64,000 nucleotides of DNA from Amycolatopsis bullii (GTDB lineage: Bacteria > Actinomycetota > Actinomycetes > Mycobacteriales > Pseudonocardiaceae), in NCBI RefSeq assembly GCF_014654205.1, contig NZ_BNAW01000007.1, positions 207,410-271,409 of the forward strand, in the 5' to 3' direction. The stretch's first letter is position 1, and every line of letters starts with the position of its first letter. Positions 16,845-29,841 of this stretch are shown piece after piece. The notes beneath the pieces were generated by a model, which saw only the letters and a list, made by a program, of their open reading frames with translations, searched no databases and was not told where the DNA came from. The position numbers and the translations under genes were made by a program.

Positions 16845-17279
16845 TTGAGCATTCTGATCGACTTCGGGCGCGACACGGAGTTCTCGTTCGAGCGGCGGCT
16901 GCGCGGCTACGTGGGGGCGGTGGCCAGGGCCGTGGGGGTGGGGCTCGAGTCCTGCACGCTCGACGCGGGCACGCCCGCGGCGGCCTACATCGCCCTCGAC
17001 TGGCGCCTGTCCCGTTTTCCCGGCCACGACCTGGCCCTGGTCTGGGACGAAGTCCACGGCTGGGCGGCGGCGATCGAAGGCGCCACCGGCGCGACGGTCC
17101 TGACCTACCTGGGCGGGGAAGCCTGCCCGGAGCCCCGCGCGGTGGTCCGGTTCCTGGCGGCCGTCCGGGCGGACGACCCGGACGCGGGCACCCCGGAGCC
17201 CCCGGTGCTGCGCGAAGCGGGCGACCACGAGCGGCTGCTGGCGATGGTCCCGGAGGCGAGGCCCGCCGGGCGCGGCTGA
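16845..17279 (+). CDS. DUF6292 family protein (copy 2)
   Basis: A 144-residue paralogue of the divergent gene at 16217. It shares GVGLESCTLD, AYIALDWRL, LALVWDEVHGWAAAIEG and LTYLGG, and ends in a different acidic/proline tail. TTG 16845 is the only usable start after an in-frame TAA at 16779, and GAGG lies 5 nt upstream. The function is unknown. The S9 peptidase gene starts 15 nt later, so both are probably on one transcript. Confidence 0.72.
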   Translation: MSILIDFGRDTEFSFERRLRGYVGAVARAVGVGLESCTLDAGTPAAAYIALDWRLSRFPGHDLALVWDEVHGWAAAIEGATGATVLTYLGGEACPEPRAVVRFLAAVRADDPDAGTPEPPVLREAGDHERLLAMVPEARPAGRG

Positions 17280-17294
17280 TGGCAGACTGGGGGC

Positions 17295-19196
17295 ATGGGG
17301 GAGCTGACGGCGGACGCCGTGGTCGACCGGATGGTGCCGCAGGCCCCGCGCGTGTCCCCGGACGGCCGGTGGGTGGTCTACGCGAGTTCGCCGGTGGGCC
17401 GGGCGGGGGAGTATCCGGAGAGCGGGCTGTGGATCGCGCCCGCGGACGGCCGTGAGCCGCCCCGGCAGCTCGCCGCCGCGGCGGCGGACGATCGGGAGCC
17501 GAGGTGGTCGGCCGATGCGGCGTGGGTGTACTTCCTGTCCGACCGGGCCGAGCGCGGGACGCCGCAGCTGCATCGGGTCCGCCGCGAGGGCGGCGAGCCG
17601 GAGCAGCTGACGGACTGGCGCCCTGGCATCCACGAGTACCTCCTGCTGCCGGACAGTGAAGCGGTAGTGCTCGTTGCGCCGGAGGAGAACGCGGCGCCCG
17701 CCGACCCGCGGGTAAGGGTGGTCCGGGCGGCCGCCGACGCGGGTGCGGCGCACCCCGAGCCGGTTCCGACGGGGGCCGGCCACCCTGCCTTCTCTCCCTG
17801 GGACTCCGTCGCCCCGGCCCATCGGCTCTGGCGCCTCGACCTGCGAACCCACGCTGTCGGTCCGCTCGGCGACTTCGGCCGGCGGCACGTCGTCGAAGCC
17901 GCCGCGCGGCCGGATGGCCGCGGTCTCGCCGTCCTCACCTGGTCCGTCGCCGACCGCGAGCCCGGGCGCTTCGACCCCGGGCTGCACCTCGTCGACCCCG
18001 CCACCGGTGCCCGGCAGGACCTCGGCGTCCCGGCGCACGAGCCCGAACAGCTCACCTGGTGGCGCGACGAAGCCGGCTGGCACCTGGCCTACCGCGGCGT
18101 CACCCCGCCCGGCCTGATCGGCGGCAACGCGATCTTCGAGGCCCGCGGCCACCGGAACCTCACCGGCGGGATGAGCGTCTGCCCGATCGAACCGGCCGAG
18201 TCCGGCGACGGCTCGTTGCTGGCCTTGTTCGCCGAAGGTCTCGACACGACGATCCGGCGCTTCGACCCCGCCACCGGCGCCTTCACCGAGCTCGCGCGTG
18301 CGACCGGAAGCCTGCTCGGCCTGAGCGGGGGCGGCGGCCGGATCGCCGTCGTCGCGAGCACCGCCACCGAGCCGGACGCCGTCCACTGCGGACCACCCGG
18401 CGGCCCGCTCACCCGGCTCGGCGCGCCGCAGCTGCGCGGGATCCCCTGGGGCGTCCAGGAACGGCTGTCCTACCCAGCCGAAGACGGCCTGGACCTCGAC
18501 GGGCTCCTGATCCTCCCGCCCGGCCGGACCCGCGCCGACGGGCCGTTCCCGCTCGTCACCCTGGTCCACGGTGGCCCGTACGACCGCTGGGAAGACCGGT
18601 TCCAGCTCGGCTGGTTCCGCTGCGGCCAATGGCTGGCCGCGGCCGGGCTGGCGGTCTTCCTGCCGAACATGCGCGGCGGCCTGGGCCACGGCCACGCCTT
18701 CGCGGCGAGTGTCGCGGGTGACGTCGGGGGCGCGGAGTTCACGGACCTGCTCACCGGAATTGACCTCCTCGTCGAAGCCGGCGTCGCCGACGGAGAACGG
18801 CTCGGCATCGGCGGCGGCAGCCACGGCGGGTTCGTGGCCGCCTGGGCCGTCACGCAGACGGATCGCTTCAAGGCGGCTCTCGTCAACGCGGGCGTCATCG
18901 ACTGGCCGCTGCTCGCGGCGACCGGTGAGCACGGCCGTTACGACCGCGCCCTCGGCGGCCGGGAAAACAGCCCGATCACGTACGCGGACCGCATCGCGAC
19001 CCCCGTCCTGATCCTGCACGGCGAAGACGACACGAACGTCCCGCTCTCCCAGGCCGAACTCCTGCACACCGCCCTCGGTGACCGGCCGCACGAGTTCGTC
19101 GTCTACCCGCGGGAGGGCCACTCGCTCCGGGAACGCGCGCACCAGATCGACTTCCTGCACCGGACGCGAGACTGGTTCGCGCAGCTGCTCGCTTAG
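17295..19196 (+). CDS. S9 family prolyl-oligopeptidase-like peptidase
   Basis: A 633-residue serine peptidase. The N-terminal two thirds form a beta-propeller of WD40-like TolB blades (PRVSPDGRWVVYAS, EPRWSADAAWVYFLSD). The C-terminal alpha/beta hydrolase carries GGGSHGG with nucleophile Ser509, then HGEDDTNVP (Asp) and YPREGHSL (His). No signal peptide is seen, so it is cytosolic. It probably degrades short peptides or acyl-peptides. It follows DUF6292 copy 2 by 15 nt. The length agrees with acylaminoacyl-peptidases of 600-690 residues. Confidence 0.9.
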   Translation: MGELTADAVVDRMVPQAPRVSPDGRWVVYASSPVGRAGEYPESGLWIAPADGREPPRQLAAAAADDREPRWSADAAWVYFLSDRAERGTPQLHRVRREGGEPEQLTDWRPGIHEYLLLPDSEAVVLVAPEENAAPADPRVRVVRAAADAGAAHPEPVPTGAGHPAFSPWDSVAPAHRLWRLDLRTHAVGPLGDFGRRHVVEAAARPDGRGLAVLTWSVADREPGRFDPGLHLVDPATGARQDLGVPAHEPEQLTWWRDEAGWHLAYRGVTPPGLIGGNAIFEARGHRNLTGGMSVCPIEPAESGDGSLLALFAEGLDTTIRRFDPATGAFTELARATGSLLGLSGGGGRIAVVASTATEPDAVHCGPPGGPLTRLGAPQLRGIPWGVQERLSYPAEDGLDLDGLLILPPGRTRADGPFPLVTLVHGGPYDRWEDRFQLGWFRCGQWLAAAGLAVFLPNMRGGLGHGHAFAASVAGDVGGAEFTDLLTGIDLLVEAGVADGERLGIGGGSHGGFVAAWAVTQTDRFKAALVNAGVIDWPLLAATGEHGRYDRALGGRENSPITYADRIATPVLILHGEDDTNVPLSQAELLHTALGDRPHEFVVYPREGHSLRERAHQIDFLHRTRDWFAQLLA

Positions 19197-19442
19197 CCGA
19201 ACCGTTCGCCGAGCCGGATGTCGCCGGCTACCCGGTCGCCATGCACGCGCTGATCGGCCTGAGCCGCTCGATCGCCCGCGCCTCGGGCCGCGCGGGTGTG
19301 GGCGTACGCCCTCTGCCCCGGGGCGGGTGTGCACGCCGGATGGCGCAGTTCGCCGCGATCGTGCGGTTCCCCGGGGCCGGGGAGTCGTCGGACACCACCG
19401 GCGCGGAGTGTGAAGGCCGGGCCGATCGGGCACTCCGCCGGC
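19197..19442 (+). other. Intergenic stretch with coding-like composition
   Basis: 246 bp between the peptidase and CorA. A reading starting right after the peptidase stop (AEPFAEPDVAGYPVAMHALIG) has gene-like codon bias but no start or Shine-Dalgarno, and the bias later shifts frame. It may be the remnant of a lost gene. No promoter is clear for CorA. Confidence 0.3.
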
Positions 19443-20414
19443 ATGACGAGGACCCGGGTGTACCGCGACGGCGTGCTGCAGAAGGAAGACTTTCCGATCG
19501 ACGACGTGTCGGACTTCCTGGCCGAACCGGACACGACCGTCTGGGTCGACCTCTGCGCGCCGACCGAAGCGGACCTGGCCCAGCTCGCCGGCGAACTCGG
19601 CCTGCACCGCCTCGCGGTCGAGGACGCGGTCGCCGAACACCAGCGGCCCAAGCTCGACCGCTACGACGGCCACGCGTTCCTCGCGGCCTACGCGGTGCAG
19701 TTCGACGCCGCCACCGGCCGCGTCACCACCGCCGAGCTCGGCGCCTTCGTCACGCCTCGGGCGCTGGTGACCGTGCGCAAGGACGACGGCTTCGCCATCG
19801 AGCCGGTCGTGCGCCGCTGGGACCAGGCGTCGGAGCTGGCGAAGTCCGGCGTGCCGTTCCTGCTGCACGGCCTGCTCGACCACGTCGTCGACGGGCAGTA
19901 CGAGGCGGTGCAGGCGCTCGACGACGAAGTCGAAGCCCTGGAGGACCTGGTCTTCGCCGACCGGCCGGACTCCTCGGAACTGCAGCGCCGCTCGTTCCGG
20001 CTGCGCAAGAGCCTCACCGCGCTGCGCCGCGTCGTGCTGCCCATGCGCGAGGTGATCAGCTCCCTGATGCGCCCGGACCTGCAGCTGGCCGACGAGCTGA
20101 CCCGCCCGTACTTCGAGGACGTCCACGACCACGCCCGCCAGGCCGCCGAGCAGACCGAGGCCTTGCGCGAGCTGATCGCGACCGTCCGGGAGACCCAGCT
20201 GAACCTGCAGGGCAACCGGCTCAACCTGATCATGAAGAAGGTCACCGGCTGGGCCGCGGTGATCGCGGTGCCGACCGCGGTGACCGGGTTCTACGGCCAG
20301 AACGTGCCGTACCCGGGCAACGGAACACCGGCCGGGTTCTGGACGTCGACGGCCGTGGTGCTGGTGCTGTCGCTCGGGCTGTACGGGATCTTCAAGAAGA
20401 AGGACTGGCTCTGA
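19443..20414 (+). CDS. CorA family divalent-cation (Mg2+/Co2+) transporter
   Basis: A 323-residue CorA-type channel. The cytosolic N-terminal domain ([20 protein letters not shown]) leads to a long stalk helix and two C-terminal membrane segments ([15 protein letters not shown] and [17 protein letters not shown]), ending in the basic FKKKDWL. The loop signature reads YGQN and not the canonical YGMN. Variants of this loop occur in CorA relatives and could alter ion choice. ATG 19443 lacks a good Shine-Dalgarno; an upstream start would add unrelated residues. Confidence 0.88.
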   Translation: MTRTRVYRDGVLQKEDFPIDDVSDFLAEPDTTVWVDLCAPTEADLAQLAGELGLHRLAVEDAVAEHQRPKLDRYDGHAFLAAYAVQFDAATGRVTTAELGAFVTPRALVTVRKDDGFAIEPVVRRWDQASELAKSGVPFLLHGLLDHVVDGQYEAVQALDDEVEALEDLVFADRPDSSELQRRSFRLRKSLTALRRVVLPMREVISSLMRPDLQLADELTRPYFEDVHDHARQAAEQTEALRELIATVRETQLNLQGNRLNLIMKKVTGWAAVIAVPTAVTGFYGQNVPYPGNGTPAGFWTSTAVVLVLSLGLYGIFKKKDWL

Positions 20415-20704
20415 CCCGAGATCCACAGTGGAGTGTCCACACCGGACGCTGATTCCGGGCGCGCCGGAACCCGGCGGCGGCGTTGGCGCGCACGACACCG
20501 GACCCCGGGACGGCGTTCAGCCGAACGGGGCAATGCGGCCGGATGGCCTGCGGGAGAAGGAAAGGCTTTCGAGCACCGCCTGGGAGCGCACGTGGACACC
20601 GGCGCGGCTGGTTGCTCAACCGTTGCCGCTCAGCATAGTGCAGCTGCACTATGCTGAGCCATCCGGTGTGCACGCAGCGGGACAACCGAAGAAACGGGTG
20701 GCGG
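20415..20704. other. Intergenic region upstream of the HAMP-array kinase
   Basis: 290 bp. The main feature is the palindrome at 20628-20659, listed separately. The region before it (20440-20580) is GC-rich without a gene. No reliable -35/-10 pair is seen; CATAGT and TATGCT inside the palindrome could serve as -10 boxes. Confidence 0.4.
20628..20659. promoter_or_regulatory. Perfect 32-bp palindrome upstream of the hybrid kinase
   Basis: GCTCAGCATAGTGCAG is followed at once by its exact reverse complement, with no mismatch and no spacer. It lies 45 bp before the chosen ATG of the kinase. The symmetry and position suggest an operator for a dimeric or tetrameric repressor, or an RNA structure in the leader. 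No matching regulator gene is adjacent. Confidence 0.7.
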
Positions 20705-25263
<4,559 letters not shown>

Positions 25264-25267
<4 letters not shown>

Positions 25268-27648
25268 TCGGCGACGAGCGGTTGCCCGCCGAAGACCAGC
25301 CCGTCCCCGTGCTGCCCTCGCCGGCCGAGGTGTCGGCCAACCTGGCCCGGCTCGCCGACACCGTCGCCCGCCTGCGCGGCGAGGTCGACCACGCGCACGC
25401 CGTCGCCGACGGCCGCGGGCTGATCGAGCTGGCCAAGGGCGTGCTGATGGAACGCCTGCACTGCACGCCGTCGGACGCGGCGAAGCAGCTGGAGTCACTG
25501 GCCGAGCGCTCCGGGATGACGCCGCTGGAGTTCGCGGCGGACGTCGTCGGCGAGGCGGCCGAGGATCGCATCACCGAGGTGACGCAGGAGTTCCTGGCCC
25601 GGGCCGAAGGCGAAGAGTCCGTCGCGGTGCGGCTGCGGACGGCCGAGAGCGGGGTGCTCGCGGCGGGCGACACCCAGCGCGTGGCGGAGTCCATTCTGGA
25701 GCACGCGCTGCGGCCGCTCGGCGCGACCGCCGTCGCGGTGTGGCTGGCCGGGCCGGACGGGTCGCTGACGCTGGCCGGTTCGGCCGGGTTCTCCGCCGAG
25801 GAGGCGGCGCGCTGGTGCTACGTCCCGCCCGGCGTGGCGACGCCGGCCCGCAGCGCGCTGATCGAGCGCGACACCGTCTGGTTCCCGACCCTCTCCGGCG
25901 GCGGGCTGCCGTCGATCGGGCAGCACACGCTCTCCGGCGGCGGCCGGGTGGCCGTTCCCACCGGCACCGGCGGGCGGATCATCGGCGTCGTCGAGATGTG
26001 CTGGCCCGAGCCGCTGCCCGCGGAACCGGGCCGCCAGCGCCGTCAGCTGGAAGCACTGGCCGAGCTGTGCGCGCACACCCTGGACACCTGGGACGGCGTG
26101 GTCGCGCCGGCGCCCGGCGGCGACTTCCTCGGCGAGCTGGTCGACTTCATCGACGGCCTGCACGACCCGGCCGTGCTGCTGTCGCCGTGCGTCGACGGCG
26201 GTGACCGGCTCAGCGACTTCCGCATCCACCACGCCAACGTCCGGTTCACCGACCCTGGCGGGCGGCCGCGCAGCCGGATCGTCGGCACCCGGCTGCTGGA
26301 GTCCTACCCGCTCGCGGCCGAGGAGAGCGGCCTGCTCGACAAGATCCAGCGCGTCTACGCCACCGGTGAGCCGTTCCGGGCCGAGAGCATGGCGGTCACC
26401 ACCCTGGTCGACCAGGTGCCGCTGACCGTGCTCACCGACGTCAGCCTCACCCGCTTCGCCGGGAACGTGCTGCTGATCCTGCGCATCCAGGACGACGCGG
26501 CGAAGCTCGCGGTGCTGCTGCAGCACGCCCAGCGGCTCGGGCGGATCGGTGGCTTCGAGGAGAACGTCGTCACCGGGGCGATCACCTGGAACACCGAGCT
26601 GTTCGCGTTGTACGGGCTGCCGCCGAACTCCGCGCCGCTGTCGCTGCACGACCTGGCCGGGCACGCGCACTCCGACGACGCGCCGGCGATCGGCCGGTTC
26701 CTGCGGGCGGTGCTGCACCACAAGCGCCCGTCGTCGACGGCGTTCCGGCTGCAGCGCTCCGACGGCGTCGCCCGGCACATCCGGGTGGTCGCCGAGCCGG
26801 TCGTCGACGGCCGTGGCGAACTGGTCGCGGTCCGCGGCGCCTACCAGGACGTTTCGTCGCAGCACTGGACCGAGGTGGCGCTGGCGGCGACGCGGGACAG
26901 GCTCGCCGAGACCGAGCAACAGGCGATGGAGCGCAACCGGCTCGCGCTGCAGCTGCAGCACGCGATCATGCCGCCGGCCAAGGGCCCGATCGACATGCCG
27001 GGCCTGCGCGCGGCCGTTCGCTACCGCCCGGCGGAGAAGGAGCACCTGGTCGGCGGCGACTGGTACGACGCGGTCGCGTTGCCGACCGGCGAGGTCCTGC
27101 TGTGCGTCGGCGACGTCGCCGGCCACGGCATCGACGCGGCGACGGGCATGGTGAGCCTCCGCAACGCCCTGCGCGGCCTCGCCGCGACCGGCGCCGGGCC
27201 GGGCCAGCTGCTGACCTGGCTGAACCTGGTGGCCTACCACCTGACCGATCACGTGACGGCGACGGCGGTGGCGGCGGTCTACGACCCGGCAAACCGCAAG
27301 CTGCGCTGGGCCCGAGCGGGCCACCTGCCCCCGATCGTCCGCCACCGCGACGGAACGGCCACGACGTTGCCCCTGATCCGCGGCTCGCTCCTCGGCGCGG
27401 TCCGCGACGTGACGTACGAGGAGGACGAGCTCCAGCTGGCCGAGGGCGACATCCTGCTGATCTACACCGACGGGCTGATCGAGCGGCGCGACCGCCCGGT
27501 GCAGGATTCGGTGTCCCGCCTGGTCACCCTGGTCGACGGCCACGACGGCGGCCTCGAGCACCAGCTGGACCGGCTCCTGACGTACAGCACGGCGGACACC
27601 GACGACGACACCTGCGTGGTCGGGATCGAGGTCCAGACGGACTCGTGA
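25264..27648 (+). CDS. ANTAR-GAF-PAS-PP2C (SpoIIE-type) phosphatase
   Basis: A 794-residue multidomain signalling protein. Residues 33-95 resemble an ANTAR RNA-binding domain (GRGLIELAKGVLMERL, then DAAKQLESLAERSG). A GAF-like domain (about 130-280) and two PAS-like domains (about 285-540, the second with LGRIGGFEENVVTGAITWN) follow. The C-terminus is a PP2C/SpoIIE phosphatase with GGDWYD and GDVAGHGIDAA metal-binding aspartates and YTDGLIE. Such phosphatases usually dephosphorylate anti-anti-sigma factors; none is encoded nearby. The GTG overlaps the kinase stop (GTGA), so both proteins are coupled. The stop codon lies within a 42-nt hairpin. Confidence 0.85.
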
Positions 27649-27685
27649 GTGGAAAAGAGGGTTCTAACCCGCTTTTCCACTCACG
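27644..27685. terminator. Long hairpin carrying the phosphatase stop codon; same element as at 37801
   Basis: CGTGAGTGGAAAAG (27644-27657) pairs perfectly with CTTTTCCACTCACG (27672-27685), and GGGTT/AACCC pair inside. The TGA stop of the phosphatase lies in the first arm. It lies between convergent genes, so it could terminate both. A second copy of the element is at 37801. Confidence 0.75.
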
Positions 27686-27706
27686 ACCAGCCGCGGCAGA
27701 GGCGGG

Positions 27707-28804
27707 TCAGGGGTTGATGGCCAGGACGAGGAAGCCCGCCAGCAGGACCAGGTGCACGCCGCCCTGGAGGCGGGTGGCCCGGCCGGGGACCACCGTCAGG
27801 ACGCTCACCACCACCGTCAGGGCGAGCAGGACGATCTGCGTCGAGCCCAGGCCGAGCAACAGCCGGCCCGGCAGCCACACCGACGCCAGCGCGATCGCCG
27901 GGATCGTCAGGCCGATGCTGGCGATCGCCGAGCCGTAGGCCAGGTTGAGGCTGATCTGCATCCGGTCGCGCTGGGCCGCGCGCACCGCGGCCAGGGTCTC
28001 CGGCAGCAGCACCAGCAGCGCGATCACCACGCCGACGAACGACTGCGGGAACCCGGCCGCGCGCACCCCGGCCTCGATCGCGGGCGACTCCACCTTCGCC
28101 AGCCCGACCACCGCGACCAGGGCCACGAGCAGCAGGGCCAGGCTGCCCAGTGCCGCGCGGTTCGACGGCGGGTCGGCGTGGTCGTCCTCCTTGACCGCGC
28201 CGTCGGCCGCCACCGGGAGGAAGAAGTCGCGGTGGCGCACCGTCTGGGTGAGCACGAACGTCCCGTACAGCACGAGGGACGCCAGCGCCGCGAACGTCAG
28301 CTGAGTGGGGGAGAACGCCGGCCCCGGCGTGCTGGAGGTGAACGCCGGGAGCACCAGGCTCAGCGTGGCCAGCGTCGCGACCGTGGCCAGTGCGGCCCCG
28401 CTGCCTTCGGAGTTGAACAACGTCGAGCCGTAGCGGCGGGCCCCGACGAGCAGGGAGATGCCGACGATGCCGTTGGTGGTGATCATGACGGCGGCGAACA
28501 CCGTGTCCCGCGCCAGCGAGCCGGTGTCCGGCCCGCCGGACACCATCATCGTGACGATCAGCGCGACTTCGATGACGGTGACCGCCACCGCGAGCACCAG
28601 CGAGCCGAACGGTTCCCCCACCCGGTGGGCGACGACCTCCGCGTGGTGCACCGCGGCCAGCACGGTCGCCCCGAGTGCGACGGCGACGAGGGCCACGAAG
28701 ACCGGGCCCAGGTCGCGGCCCCAGGCGAGCGCCAGCACGAGCACGCCGAGCACCGGGGTGACGGAGGTCCAGGACAGCAGGAAGGATCTCAGCGCGGCGA
28801 CCAT
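27707..28804 (-). CDS. Ca2+/H+ antiporter family (CaCA/ChaA-like)
   Basis: A 365-residue integral membrane protein with about eleven hydrophobic segments in two inverted halves. The alpha-repeat motifs are VIEVALIVTMM (first half, acidic Glu) and LLPETLAAVRAAQRDRMQISLNLAYGSAIASIGLTIP (second half), typical of ChaA-type cation/proton exchangers. It should export Ca2+ (or Na+/K+) in exchange for protons. ATG 28804 has AGGTGGAGG 3 nt upstream. It is probably transcribed alone. Confidence 0.85.
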   Translation of the reverse strand: MVAALRSFLLSWTSVTPVLGVLVLALAWGRDLGPVFVALVAVALGATVLAAVHHAEVVAHRVGEPFGSLVLAVAVTVIEVALIVTMMVSGGPDTGSLARDTVFAAVMITTNGIVGISLLVGARRYGSTLFNSEGSGAALATVATLATLSLVLPAFTSSTPGPAFSPTQLTFAALASLVLYGTFVLTQTVRHRDFFLPVAADGAVKEDDHADPPSNRAALGSLALLLVALVAVVGLAKVESPAIEAGVRAAGFPQSFVGVVIALLVLLPETLAAVRAAQRDRMQISLNLAYGSAIASIGLTIPAIALASVWLPGRLLLGLGSTQIVLLALTVVVSVLTVVPGRATRLQGGVHLVLLAGFLVLAINP

Positions 28805-28856
28805 GCCCTCCACCTTGACACACGACCACGGGTTCCGCTGCCCCGCAAGGCACTTC

Positions 28857-29771
28857 TCACATCGTCCCATGTGGACGGTGCGGGTCCGTCGGCACCAGCC
28901 GCGGCGCCGCGGCGACGACGTGACGGCGGAAGGTTTCGCTCAGCGGCGGCAGGTTCCGGCCCGCCGCCCAGGCGAGCCCGATGTCGCGCGCAGCGTCCAC
29001 ATCGGTCAGTTCGAGGTGTGGTGCCGGAAATTCCGCGCTGTGCGGCAGCGGCACCACGGACACGCCGAGCCCGGCGGTGACGAGACCGCGCAGCGTCTCC
29101 ACCTCGTCGCCCTCGAACCCGACACGCGGCGCGAACCCGGCCTCGGCGCACAGCCGCTCGGTCGTCTCGCGCAGCGCGTACCCCGGGCGCAGGAGGATGA
29201 ACGTCTCGTCCGCGACGTCGGCGAGGCGCACCCGCCGCCGCCCGGCGAGCCGGTGGCGCGGGGGCACCGCGAGCCGCAGCGGCTCGACGAGCAGGCGGGA
29301 CCAGTGCAGCTGTGGGTGCCCGCGGTCGCCGCTGGTGATGACCAGGTCCGCGGTGCCGTCGAGGAGCTCGGCCTCGAGCCCGGCCTCGCCGTGCTGCCGC
29401 AGCTCGAAGCGGGCGCTCGGGTGGTCACGCAGGAAGCCGCTCAGCACGGCGGGCACCAGCCAGGTGCCGAACGTGTGCAGGAAGGCCAGCGGGACGACGC
29501 CGGTGTCCGGCGCGACGATCTCGCCGACTTCGCGCAGGCCCTGGTCGAGCTGGTCGAGCACGAGGTCGACGTGCCGCTTGAAGGCGTGCCCGGCCGGCGT
29601 CAGCCGCAGCACCCGCCCGGACCGGCGGAACAGCTCGGCGCCGGCGTCGTGCTCCAGGCGGCGGAGGGCCCGGGACAGCGCCGGCTGGGTGAGGTGGGCC
29701 CGCGCGGCGGTCTCGGTGACGGTGGCGCCGGCCGCGACCGCGCGGAAGAGCCGCAGCGTCTGGACGTCCAT
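28857..29771 (-). CDS. LysR family transcriptional regulator
   Basis: A 304-residue LysR-type regulator. The winged helix (LRLFRAVAAGATVTETAARAHLTQPALSRALRRLE) is at residues 6-40, followed by an effector-binding domain (DLVITSGDRGHP, LVTAGLGVSVVPLP). It diverges from the pyruvate oxidase gene with 70 bp between the starts, so it most likely controls poxB and itself. ATG 29771 (MDVQTLRLF) is the family-type start. An inverted repeat for its binding covers this start codon. The effector is unknown. Confidence 0.9.
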   Translation of the reverse strand: MDVQTLRLFRAVAAGATVTETAARAHLTQPALSRALRRLEHDAGAELFRRSGRVLRLTPAGHAFKRHVDLVLDQLDQGLREVGEIVAPDTGVVPLAFLHTFGTWLVPAVLSGFLRDHPSARFELRQHGEAGLEAELLDGTADLVITSGDRGHPQLHWSRLLVEPLRLAVPPRHRLAGRRRVRLADVADETFILLRPGYALRETTERLCAEAGFAPRVGFEGDEVETLRGLVTAGLGVSVVPLPHSAEFPAPHLELTDVDAARDIGLAWAAGRNLPPLSETFRRHVVAAAPRLVPTDPHRPHGTM

Positions 29772-29815
29772 GCGTCCAGTGTATGGATTTTCAGCCAATC
29801 AGGCATTGGACGCAT
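29761..29815. promoter_or_regulatory. LysR-type operator: 12-bp inverted repeat plus TGGACGTCCA
   Basis: ATGCGTCCAGTG (29770-29781) pairs with CATTGGACGCAT (29804-29815) with one mismatch and a 22-bp spacer. The perfect 10-bp palindrome TGGACGTCCA (29761-29770) abuts the left arm. The motif TGGACG thus occurs three times between the LysR and poxB starts, and the left part lies inside the LysR coding start. Confidence 0.65.
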
Positions 29816-29841
29816 CGATCATCGGAGGCCACCCTGGAGGT

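Noticed and set aside
19197..19442. A possible small gene between the S9 peptidase and CorA
   Set aside because: Coding-like bias is present, but no start or ribosome site gives a complete protein and the bias changes frame. At best it is a pseudogene remnant.
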